This document shows, piece by piece, positions 31,400-41,524 of a stretch of 47,937 nt of DNA; within the stretch, counting starts at the first letter, position 1, and every line of letters starts with the position of its first letter. The position numbers were made by a program, and so were the translations under genes. The notes beneath the pieces were generated by a model, which searched no databases, was not told where the DNA came from, and was given only the letters and a program-made list of their open reading frames with translations. This DNA is from Fragilaria crotonensis (lineage: Eukaryota > Bacillariophyta > Fragilariophyceae > Fragilariales > Fragilariaceae), in assembly GCA_022925895.1 (NCBI GenBank), contig JAKSYS010000496.1:1-47937 (forward strand). Direction: 5' to 3'.

Positions 31400-32010
31400 A
31401 GAGAGCATTTAATGACCCATGGGGGCTAAAAATAAGGAAATCCATAAAATAAGTGGGCTGGTGTCTGTAAATTAAGCTTATTTTGTTATTTTCTGGATAT
31501 CCATATTCTTAGGAGGCCTGGAGCCTGGAGTACATACTCAAGAAAATTTTAAGCTACAGACTATGTACTGGAACCGAAGCACATCAAGGAACTAACGGTA
31601 CTGTAGTACTCGTTTTACTTGTTACTTAAGCAATAGCAGTACCTGTGGTACAAGTACTACCGTTTACCATAGAATGGTAGTACTGTACCAGGTACAGAAC
31701 TAGCACTAGTACTACTAGGCGAACAGCGGTGCTAGTACTAGTACTAGGCGAACAGCGGTACCAGTACAGGACCGACGAACATAAGAAGAGTCGCAGAGGA
31801 GTTATCTTGCAGAATCTGGACGAGTCCGGACTGCCGTAGGAAACCGCGTACCCTCCAGTCCGGACTCGTACAAAACAAAGATAAATAATGCTTAATTATG
31901 CCTCGGTGCTCGGTGTCACAGTATGCATACAAGGCGTGCCAATCCTCTACAGTACGTGCTTTTGGTACGCGTTGAACATACTGTTAAACCTCTCTATGGA
32001 GTAATTCGTG
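31400..32010. other. Intergenic GTAC-rich DNA with small repeats
   Basis: 31600-31780 is dense in GTACT/AGTAC phrases. It contains two copies of ACTAGGCGAACAGCGGT (31714 and 31743). An inverted repeat follows at 31820-31869. No gene is seen. Confidence 0.5.
31820..31869. repeat. 14-bp inverted repeat containing AGTCCGGACT
   Basis: ACGAGTCCGGACTG at 31820-31833 is the exact inverse of CAGTCCGGACTCGT at 31856-31869, with a 22-bp spacer. Each arm holds the 10-bp palindrome AGTCCGGACT that also occurs twice near 24947-24967. Confidence 0.9.
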
Positions 32011-32651
32011 TACTCCCTCCGTCCGGAATTACTGTTCCCATTTCCCATCCTCATAAGGAAAATTCTGGCATTTTACCAAAACGTCATCAGATTCGAGACC
32101 CTCTAAATGAACTGGGTTTAATGGTATATAACATGATATACAGGCGATAAGCTCTGAATGTTCATTTTTGAGTTTTTAGTTTGTGAAAATCGTCCTCGGC
32201 CACGCGTAAGGCCATAAATCGTCACCAAGGAGCCTGACGGTCCAGACACTCAGCAAACATCTTCGCAGAACGAGTAGGAGGAGAAAGAACTCACTGACAT
32301 GAAAACGAGAAAAGTCAAAACCACGGGCGTGTGAACGTACAAAAACGACAGTGATCTGCAGATTCGCAGTGACGGCCGTTATTTCTAATTCCATGTGAAT
32401 ACCAAAAATCAATTAGAATGGTTCTGGCATGCGAACCCCGAAATTATTCTTGTTTAATTTCATAATTAAATGATATATACAGACTGAATAATATTATTAG
32501 AGATCTTTGTAAATAAAATAACTTCCCACACGCCAGCGTCGCCAAGACGTAGACAATGTACCATGGGGTACTCTCAAATGACTGAAAGACAACGAAATCG
32601 GAACACATTTTCGAACTTCAATGGGAACAGTAATTCCGGACGGAGGGAGTA
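32011..32651. mobile_element. Stowaway-like MITE with perfect 30-bp terminal inverted repeats
   Basis: The left end begins CTCCCTCCGTCCGGAATTAC at 32013 and the right end, read inverted from 32649, is identical for 30 bp. Both are bordered by TA (32011-32012 and 32650-32651), the Tc1/mariner target duplication. The first 12 bases, CTCCCTCCGTCC, match the terminal signature of plant Stowaway MITEs. The interior (about 577 bp) is AT-rich with no transposase frame. The perfect ends argue for recent activity or recent arrival. Confidence 0.93.
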
Positions 32652-33081
32652 CAGTATATCTTCAGATGCATCCATGCTTGCAATTTTTTGGAATCGAGTG
32701 AAACTCCCAAAAGACAGTCGAGTGCTACTCGGCGCTTGGCGTACACAATACTACCGCGGTAGACCTATTTGTATCTTGTATGTATGCCACACCCATTTTT
32801 GGTTGTGGCATATGATATCTTTCCTCTCATCAACGAAGCAACATCATCAACAACTGCGTAACATTCGGTATCCTACACTCCTATCGACAATTGTCAATTA
32901 ATTGTCCCCTTTCATCATTGCGTACTACACACTACATACACTTACATTGGACCTGAACCATCGGAGGCCCTCAGTACTCGTATACCCTTCGTTTCACTGA
33001 TACGGAAGAGGCATCAAGTCTCAAGTACTACCGGCAGAGATCCTCTACTAGTGTCATACATCAAAGCAACTAACCACAAGG
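32652..33081. other. Upstream region of the kinase gene
   Basis: Non-coding; it should hold the promoter and 5'UTR of the kinase starting at 33082. No clear promoter motif is visible to me. Confidence 0.4.
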
Positions 33082-35837
33082 ATGGGTTGCAATTCCTCCA
33101 AAAATGTCCAAACAACAGGACAGGGGCCAGCTCCTACAACAACAACTCCAACAACATCTCCCCCGACTGGCGTTGTCGAACACGTCGAACGCGTCGTGTC
33201 GAGTGCGTTGGAGGCGTTGCACGAGGGGAATACGTCCGTCATGGATCAAATTTCCTTGGCCAAACAAATCGTCGTCAAGACCAAATCGACCATTCAAACC
33301 AAGGCCCGCAATTTGCAAATTATCTTTGCGACACCGTTGGAATTTCTAGATTCGGCCACGTACCAACCACCATCCTTTCCCAAAACGACGGAAGAAGCCG
33401 ATTTCATTCGGACTGCCATTTTACAAAATTTCGTCTTTTCCAATATCAATGAATCACAATTGAAAACCATGATTATGGCATTCGAACAAGTTTCATTCCC
33501 ACAGAATGCCACCGTTATTCAACAAGGTGATGTCGGGGATTACTTTTATGTCATTCGGCATGGTGCTGTCCAATTCTTGAAAAACAACAAGGCCATTCCC
33601 GGACAGACGGAACCTGCCACCAGTGGACAGACGTTTGGAGAATTGGCACTCTTGTACCATGCCCCTCGGGCCGCCACCTGCATCGTATCCTCCAAGGAAC
33701 CAGCCATTCTGTACCGAGTCGATCAAAAAGACTTTCCGATACATTCTACAGACGCAGACGCAACATGCCGACAAGATTAAACGTGATCTACTCAAGGCAA
33801 TTCCATTTTTAAAAGAATTGGATGACGCCGATTTGGGAAAACTCGCCGATAACATGACACCACGGCCTTTCAATAAGGGTGATGTGTTGGTCAAAAAGGG
33901 TGATGTCGGTGATGCCTTTTATGTCATTCGAGAAGGTAAAGTTGCAGTCCGTGACATTGAAGTTGGAGGCAAGGCGTGTGAGGACATGGTGTTGGGACCG
34001 GGAGATTTCTTTGGTGAACGTGCACTCGTGACACAGGAACCACGCATGGCCAATTGCGTCGCCTCCACACCCGGCATTGCACTCTGTGTTGATCGAGATA
34101 CGTTCTCCAAAGTCATGGGGAATATGCAGAATCTGGTACTCAAGGCGACTGATAAGAGACTGTTGGTAAGTCAACAATGTATGGATATTTGATGCCTGGG
34201 ATTTGAAAAATAGACACAGAAAAGCTATTACAGGCGATTATTGCATGTTGAGTTTTGACACTCGTTTCGAGGTACTCACGCAAGCGCGCTTCCTTTCTAT
34301 CCCATAAATTCACAGGAAGCACTCAAGGTCTTTAAAACCACACCCTTGGATCCCAGTGATTTCAGTTCTCTGGCCGAACTCATTGTGGATATTCCTTTCG
34401 AGAAAGGACAAGTTGTGTTTCAAGAAGGCCATAGTACCAGCTCTGCCTTCTACATCATCCGCGATGGTCAAGTCCGTTTGACCTCCACCACCACCGCCGA
34501 ATACAATAACAAGATTCTCAACAAGGGTGGATTCTTCGGGGGAAGACATGTTGGAACACGACGCCCTACCGGGTGTCGATTTGAGGTCGCAACCCACCTC
34601 CAAGGCCAAGTATACCGTCACTGTCCTTGAGGATTGCACCCTCGGCCTCTTGACACTCGACGAGTGCCGCACTGTCTTCGACACTACCAAGATGGGCAAG
34701 GCCGCCCGATCGAATCGTTTCGAGAGCATTCGGGATTCTGATATTGAATTCAAATCTCTCAAACGTCATGCCATTTTGGGAGCCGGGACCTTTGGACAGG
34801 TCTGGTTGGTCAGTCGACTCACATCCGATGGAAGAACACGCAAGGCGTATGCTCTCAAGATTCAATCCAAATACGAGTTGATCCGACATTCGCAGGCCAT
34901 GGGTGTCGTGCAGGAAAAGAACATTATGGCACAACTCAAACATCCCTTCATTATCAGTTTGGTCACGACCTTTCAAGATGCGCAGCGCGTCTACATGTTG
35001 TTGGGACTTGTGCAGGGTGGAGAGCTGTTCTCTGTCATGCACAAGTCGAGTGGTGATGGCCTTTCGGAGGCGGATGCACAGTTCTACAGTGCCGGTATCT
35101 TGGAGGGGTTGGCGTACATGCACCGTCGGCACATTTTGTACCGCGATTTGAAGCCAGAAAATGTGTTGGTGGATGAAGCAGGATATCCAGTTATTGTTGA
35201 CCTTGGATTTGGTACGTGTCATTGTGTGCGCGAGTGTGAAGTGTCGGAAGTGGACGATTGAGTATGTGTATGTGTAAAAATGTCTAATGTTCATCTCATC
35301 CAATGCCATGCAGCCAAATATGTGAAACACAAGACCTACACTCTCTGTGGTACTCCACTGTACATTGCTCCCGAAGTCGTTCTCAACCGCGGTCACGACA
35401 AGGGCGCCGACCACTGGTCCCTCGCGTGCATGATCTTTGAAATGATTTGCGGTCTGACCCCATTCTACAAGGATGGCATGGATCAGCTTTCACTGTTCCG
35501 GGCCATTGTCAAGGGCCATTTCAAATTCCCCAAGTCTCGCACAGTCTCATTCTCAGAACCGTGCAAGGACCTGGTGACGCGCATGCTCGTTACGGATCCG
35601 TTTCAGCGCTTGGGATCGTTGGCCAAGGGCGAAAAAGACATTTTCCGTGCGGCGTGGTTTGAGGACATTAACTTTGAAAAGCTCAAACGCAAGGAATTGC
35701 CGGCTCCGTGGGTTCCCAAGATTAAGGACCCGTTGGATACAAGCAATTTCGAGAATTGGGATCATTTGGATGACAAGGCCAAGGCCAAGGATCCACCCAT
35801 CTCGAAGAAGGAGGACGAAATATTCCAGACCTTCTAG
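33082..35837 (+). CDS. cGMP-dependent-type protein kinase (PKG-like), three cyclic-nucleotide domains
   Basis: Exons 33082-34165, 34316-35211 and 35314-35837 use GTAAGT/CACAG and GTACGT/ATGCAG splice sites. The N-terminus MGCNSSK fits N-myristoylation plus palmitoylation. Cyclic-nucleotide domain 1 has FGELALLYHAPRAATC, domain 2 has FFGERALVTQEPRMANC; domain 3 (FFGEDMLEHDALPG) lacks the phosphate-binding Arg and is degenerate. The AGC kinase domain (about residues 515-775) has GAGTFGQVW, ALKIQSK, YRDLKPENVL, DLGFAK (DLG instead of the usual DFG) and GTPLYIAPEVV, then an AGC tail with NFENWD and a terminal IFQTF hydrophobic motif. Two single-base shifts, in A5 (33725-33729) and G5 (34538-34542), each with one base too many, break the frame; without them the protein is about 833 residues. 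Several CNB domains before the kinase resemble alveolate PKGs. Confidence 0.9.
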
Positions 35838-37231
35838 GTGGAATTGTTAAGTGTGTGGCTGTTGGTGGGTGTATTCCATCAAGGTATCACGCAGCCAATC
35901 AGTGTGTTTGTGTGTTGTGGCACCCGGGGAACCATTGAGTGCGAGATTATAAAGACAGTAAACCTGGTTATGAAGACTTGTTACGTGGCTCGTGCCCTGG
36001 ACGTAGTGAATACAGCAACCCCCCCAATGCATCGTGCCGCTTGAGACTTAGAGTACTCAATCGCATAGGTTGGTTGGACTTCTTCCGAAGATCCTCACAC
36101 CTTTCTACTAGAGTCTAGCAACAAAGGTGGCTTACCCATTGATCCACATCTCACGTTCACAACTCTAAAACAGGGGTTACTTGATCGTGAAAGTACTGTA
36201 GTACTGGTGCCACATCCTTGGAAATTACTGGTAGTATCCTGGAGTACTGTACGTGGAAAGGCAGGTAAAAAAATGGGCAACGCCAGCTCAATGTGAGATC
36301 GCAGAGGACTTTAATATCGATGTATGGCATGAGTAGTACGAGTACTCCGAGTACGTGGAGTCTTCCGGGTAGTATGATTCTACTATGTCATATGGCACAA
36401 ACATGAGTCCTGATTTCAATACTAATGATACCAAAGTCAATGACTATCGGGAGAATAGACTACAGTACTTGGGGTCATGGCGGGATGTCTCATAATTTTT
36501 CGAATTTGGAATTCGGGCAGGCCGAAGGCTTTCTAGTCCGTCCCATCAAACTGCATGTGCTTGTTGGTTTTAATCCTGAATTTTGCATCAACTTCATGTC
36601 GTTGTACACTTGCTCCTAGACGGAAATCCAATATTTCGACGTACCGAACCACATGTTGTCGGAGTTTGATGAGACATATTAATTTTGGCCAGGTTGTCTT
36701 GAATTGCTTGTCCCACCATCTTGGATATTCGGGACCTGTGCCCATAGTATAGAATTCGTTCGAATGCCTATTTAGAGACCTATGAAATTTACACTATTCG
36801 GCGCCAAGTCGCCAATAAATGTTCGACGTCATCCGCTATTCGGAGTCTAGCCCAAACAAGATGTGGACATATCTGCAATGTCCTCGTTTTACCAATGCTT
36901 CATTTGGATTTTGCGATGCCACGAACGAAATCGAATTTTTTTGGTTAAGTAAACGTAATAAACAAGGATGCTCTACTTTGTCACTACGAGACTTGTCGCT
37001 TTCTTAGTAGACAAATTGAGGACGAATTTTTGACAGTCTTGGATCATGACATCACGCTGGGTGGGTGTCGGGTCACCAGTTGAAGGACATTTTTGTTCCT
37101 AGTTGTAGTACTATTCGTCTGTCTTGTTTGGAAAGTGATAATGGTAACACGAGCATGTAGGTGTGAGTGAGTTACGGCAACGAAGGGAAGAACGCGACTG
37201 TCAAGAAAACTAAAAAATCTCATCACAATCA
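35838..37231. other. 1.4-kb intergenic region
   Basis: No gene is recognised. GTAC-rich phrases occur at 36190-36370 (GTACTGTAGTACTGG, AGTACGAGTACTCCGAGTAC). A 70-codon minus-strand frame at 36745-36533 (PRWWDKQFKTTWPKLICLIK) looks like protein-type sequence but matches nothing I know. Confidence 0.4.
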
Positions 37232-37264
37232 TTGCACACACTCTCTCCGCGACAAAGGACGACG

Positions 37265-38053
37265 ATGCCTCATCCAAGCAATCGGGGTAGACAACGACAA
37301 GAACGAGTAATTGTAACAATTGGAGATCGAGAACATGACGTGAGCATACTCTGTTCATCGGGAAACGCATCCTACAAAACAGAATTGTCTCCGACACGAG
37401 GAGAATTTGAATCCAAACCCAGAAAAACCAGGCCGCGACAAGCGATTCAATCGCTGTATCCATCCACAGATAACTTACCAGAGATCCCAGTTGCTGCACT
37501 GGTTTTCAATACGACATCAGTTCATGACACGCCCTCAAGGTACTCGGAACGCCGGGACTCCAGTGGGTACAATGACAGCCAACCAATTCATCACAACAAT
37601 GCGGTGACACAAGACAATTCCGCACCCAACCCCGCCGTCGAGGACAATCATCATGACTATGGAAATCACGATTTCAAACGATCCCAAGTTGAAATATCAC
37701 CCGACTATTGGGTCGCACTTCGTGGTTCGGCAGAGACATGGCATGCGCTCGAACGAGGATTTTCAAGAGAAGTGCAGTGTCCGTGTTGTTCGGAACGCAT
37801 TCTTGTGATTCAGGATGCTGCTCTGGCCCTATGTCCAGAATGTCGTACCATCATCCCCATCAATGCCAATGGGAATGGCCTAGGACTGGGAGCCAAGGCA
37901 GTTCACAACCGAAGACTGGTGGGAGGAACTACATTGCAAAGCAATCGCGAGAAAACCAAAACGAAAGAATATGGATTGAAGGATCCTCAATCTCGGAGTA
38001 AACGAGGGGTAGCGGAAAAGATATCAGAACAATACCCGCAATCAAAGTCATGA
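37265..38053 (+). CDS. Zinc-ribbon protein, diatom-type family (paralogue 1)
   Basis: The chosen start is the Met at 37265 (MPHPSNRGRQRQERV); a Met at 37232 would add 11 residues. The N-terminal 150 residues are disordered, rich in Asn, Ser, Pro and Arg. The conserved core is SPDYWVALRGSAETWHALER followed by a zinc ribbon QCPCCSERIL ... ALCPECRTIIP (C-x2-C, 16 residues, C-x2-C). A basic tail follows. The same arrangement, 'LRGSxxTxxALxxG' then CxxC...CPxC, recurs in the gene at 40670-41292, which confirms that it is a real domain. The function is unknown; zinc ribbons of this sort bind metal and often mediate protein or nucleic-acid contacts. The frame is intact and has no introns. Confidence 0.75.
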   Translation: MPHPSNRGRQRQERVIVTIGDREHDVSILCSSGNASYKTELSPTRGEFESKPRKTRPRQAIQSLYPSTDNLPEIPVAALVFNTTSVHDTPSRYSERRDSSGYNDSQPIHHNNAVTQDNSAPNPAVEDNHHDYGNHDFKRSQVEISPDYWVALRGSAETWHALERGFSREVQCPCCSERILVIQDAALALCPECRTIIPINANGNGLGLGAKAVHNRRLVGGTTLQSNREKTKTKEYGLKDPQSRSKRGVAEKISEQYPQSKS

Positions 38054-38934
38054 GCGCGTGCTACACCATTGCCAATCTATGCAACTTGAACAAACCACTT
38101 TGACCGTTTATCCGTGCAAGAGCTTCGAATGAGAGACGTCACAGGTCATACGTCACACACAAGGATGTTCGAGTAGATATAGTTGTGACCGCATGATAGT
38201 CCCCTCTCTGCTACGCATTTTTAAGTTCTTTTGCATCATCATTCTGGGATGGCTTCCAATCTAGAGGTATGCTTGTGTTTGCCCTGATGGCGTCACACTT
38301 GTGCCCATCGAAGTTGTCTTGTTCATGTGGTGTCAAGGGACAGATTAAATAGGCGATAATACGAACTCGAGTGGGCTTTGACAACAACAGGTGAGACAAT
38401 TGAATTGAGGCTACTGTAACGGACTTATCCTGCTACTGTATTTCTCCGTACTGGAGGTCGTAGTGACCAGTATTTAGTGCTAGTACTGTACTGGAGTACT
38501 GTATTCTAAATGAAGAACGTGGAAAGCCATTCTGTTATATCCAGAATCCAGACTGACTACTAGAGTTGTAGGCCGAACTATACACCGGTACCAACTTGTG
38601 GTAGCCGTGTTTTCCGATTAACTTTTAATGATAGTCGTGGAAATGTGACTCCTGTAGTCGTCCTTCGACCAATTGCCCAAGACACCACTTAACCATGTGT
38701 ATGGAGATCGGAGCATAATCAGGTGGGGGTAGATTTTTTTGATTTTTTTTTAAGTTGTAGATTCGACATCATTGCCAGAACTCAAATACAGGCAACTTGA
38801 CAAATATCATACCAGGCCAACAGGTGTGTTCCCCGACCCAGTGGTTTTGCAAACGAGACTGGCATAATTATTCACACAACATTCCGGACATTGTCGTCAT
38901 CACAACACACCTGCAAGTTTGTAAAACGACGATC
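38054..38934. other. Intergenic region
   Basis: No gene is recognised. 38450-38510 contains GTACTGTACTGGAGTACTGT-type phrases. The last 100 bp would be the 5' region of the secreted-protein gene; an in-frame upstream Met at 38797 is possible but less likely than 38935. Confidence 0.45.
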
Positions 38935-39447
38935 ATGGCAACACTCACACCAGTCCTTCTACTTCTACTCCTCTCGATAATAACAACAATAACAACAGCA
39001 TCGGCCTACATTTTTGAATACAGCATTCAATTACAGGGTCCGCATCAGAGTGATGCTGCCTGTACCAAGAGAGACTTTCGAATGATACTGCACGGCATTG
39101 AACAAGTTCTGGACGAGAATTGCAACGAATACCTCCGATACGCCGGATACACTGGATTTGTGGATCGGATGAACCTATCCATTGACGATGATAAGCACTT
39201 TGTTGTATCTGGCGAAACATTTGTATTGGGACCGTATTATGGAGATGCGGAATGTGAAAGCTGTCCACAAGATGACAAAGATACACTCTACTTTCGACGG
39301 GCCACGGATCGATTGAGCAAGAAAGTAATTTCAGCATACGTCGACAACGAGCTACTTCAAGAGATTGCTGGAGTTGTGCAGAGCAGGGGCTCTCCGGACT
39401 GTGCTGCTAGAGCAGAAGAATGGAAAGCAACATTTCGCTGGCTGTGA
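38935..39447 (+). CDS. Small secreted protein
   Basis: The start at 38935 is chosen because it puts a clean signal peptide first (MATLTPVLLLLLLSIITTIT, then TASA before YIFEYSIQ). An in-frame Met 46 codons upstream would bury it. The mature part, about 150 residues, has six Cys (DAACTKRDF, DENCNEYL, AECESCPQ, SPDCAARA) and one N-glycosylation-type site (NLS). It contains RMILHGIEQVLDENCNEYLR and FVLGPYYGD. I do not recognise the family. The layout parallels the product of 7771-8400, and the two may belong to one diatom-specific secreted group. The frame is intact and no intron is needed. Confidence 0.75.
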   Translation: MATLTPVLLLLLLSIITTITTASAYIFEYSIQLQGPHQSDAACTKRDFRMILHGIEQVLDENCNEYLRYAGYTGFVDRMNLSIDDDKHFVVSGETFVLGPYYGDAECESCPQDDKDTLYFRRATDRLSKKVISAYVDNELLQEIAGVVQSRGSPDCAARAEEWKATFRWL

Positions 39448-40669
39448 TATCCCCATGTTTGATGCGGGATTTGACAGTCATCACGGCCAGTTATAGAGCG
39501 ACGATGAGGCATTGAGCATGCTGAAAAGCAGTAGGAGCCGTTTCCACCATCATTGAAGGCCTTTCTTCCACTAAGGGATATCGCAGACAACGTTGGTTCG
39601 ACCTGTCCATCCTAATTTCGTCGTTGACAGGTGAGAAAAACCAGAAAGAAGTGGCAAATTAAATCCTTTAGTACTTAGTATCATGCGAGAGACACTTTTA
39701 ATAGGCTACAATAACCACTACCGATACTGGCACTGAAGCCTGCGAGAGTGTTCGGCTTTGTTTGATATCGAATAATTCTAAAATGAAACAATACGGAAGA
39801 AATATGAAAAGCGAGGAAGACCGCTAAGTTACCCCTCACTTCCACATTTCAGGAAGTCGAGGACCGACCAGGTGTTTGATATTCTAGAGTTGTGATATCC
39901 GGTAGGGTCGCTGCCATGCATTTATAGCGGTCTAACCTTCTGCTGCGATGGCATCAGTTCATCAGATACGGTGCTCAAAATCTGCAAGTTCCGCACTGTA
40001 CAACTTCAGAAGAATGATGCGCACGCATGGAGATTGACATGAAGTCAACCAGGAAACCTATCCAAATCAAACCTTGTCCAAGTCCTCCATCCCGCATTGA
40101 GCAGGAATCCTGCACGATATGATGTGCGCCTAAAGCGGGAGTGCGGACGAGGACGCGCCAACCACCTAAGCACAGTACGGAGGGACTGTAGGACGCGTAG
40201 GCGATACTGTAGAGAATGACTACATAGGAAATCGAAAACGCCTTAATCGTAAACCGCGAAATCATGGTGTCGGTTATTTTTTAGATATCTGATGATTTTC
40301 GGCGAATGGAACGCATTCGGGCTATTCCCTGGCGTTGTTAGGGGTCCCGAAGAGCATGCGTGGTTAGTGGTTAGTCATCAATCTATCACGGGACTGCACT
40401 AATACTCTTTAGGGAGTGTCAGAGCTGTGTTTCGTCGATCTAATCATGATACCCATACATAGAGTCACACGTAATGCGGGCGATGTCTTTTCAAAATCGC
40501 ACTCGCCATTCGCAAGTTTGACGCGCGGACAAATATGCTACACGGATCATTCGTATGGATATACGTCTGGTAGAAAAGGTGCAGTCACTCCGAAAACGAA
40601 TGCCTCATCTATAACCCCGGAGAGTTCCCCGACATGGTTCTGAACTGACTTGCGAAGTCGTCTCATAAA
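39448..40669. other. 1.2-kb region without recognisable gene
   Basis: A minus-strand frame (40265-39975, 96 codons, starting MISRFTIKAFSISYVVILYS) begins like a membrane or signal segment but has no domain. I see no other support for a gene here. Confidence 0.4.
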
Positions 40670-41292
40670 GTGAGAAACAGAATGCACATTTCCATGAAAC
40701 CGCAGATTCTTCATCACGATGGAAAGGAATATGATGTTTCCAATTTGTCAATGAAGCACCAGATGGCTCGAGTTAGGCTTTACCCTAGTCCAAGCACAAT
40801 CCCAAGCCATGACATCCATCCTCGTCAGCGACACCGATTCGCGGAAGCCCATGTGAATCCATCACACCTTCATCTACATCATTCTCAAGGGCCTGCGCAT
40901 CCTGATGCTGAGTCAGACGCAGCAGATGCAACTGAAGATGATGAAGCCACAGGAGACACAGAGTCCGACCAATTGCACTTGCACACCTCACGATCTGTCG
41001 AGTACGTCTGCCCCTACGAGGATCGATGGACACCATATTGGCCTTGAAGGAACATGGCGTCACCAGACACGAATGTTGGAGTTGTCGTGTGGTATTGGGA
41101 TGCATTGACACGGCACAATACATCATATGTCCCTTTTGTCGATGTGTCATGCCAACTGCTGTCGGCGACAATAGCAGCAGAAGTCAAACGCTCAATCATG
41201 ATCATACTACTGCTACTAGTGCAATTGATGACCCATGTGTTGGCTTGGGATCTTGTTCCAACCATCATGAGGTGCACGCCTTGCAAGCCTAA
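40670..41292 (+). CDS. Zinc-ribbon protein, diatom-type family (paralogue 2), one frameshift
   Basis: The first frame (from 40670) encodes a His/Ser/Asp-rich N-terminus (HHDGKEYDVSNLSMKHQM, DATEDDEATGDTES) ending RSVEYV. The second frame continues with LPLRGSMDTILALKEHGVTR, then the zinc ribbon ECWSCRVVLGCIDT ... IICPFCRCVMPT. The join lies at about 41006-41008, where one base appears to be missing. Aligned with 37265-38053, EYVxLPLRGSMDTILALKEHG matches DYWVALRGSAETWHALERG. The gene is therefore either newly broken or affected by a one-base consensus error. Function unknown, as for its paralogue. Confidence 0.65.
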
Positions 41293-41524
41293 AACAACCG
41301 GACAGACCACGATCAACGGTTGGAGGCTCGCACGTGTTTGTATGAGAAACGTATCTGGGAGGCCATGTCACACTGCATTTACATAGGTATGCTTCACTGC
41401 TGGAGTCAATAGAAAATAGAGAATAGCTAGTAGAGTCACGACGTTTAGAGAGAGCGTTCAAATACTGCAGAGTGTTTTCACTACTTTCATTTTATGGAAT
41501 TGCAGCAAGTTGCTCGCACCATGC

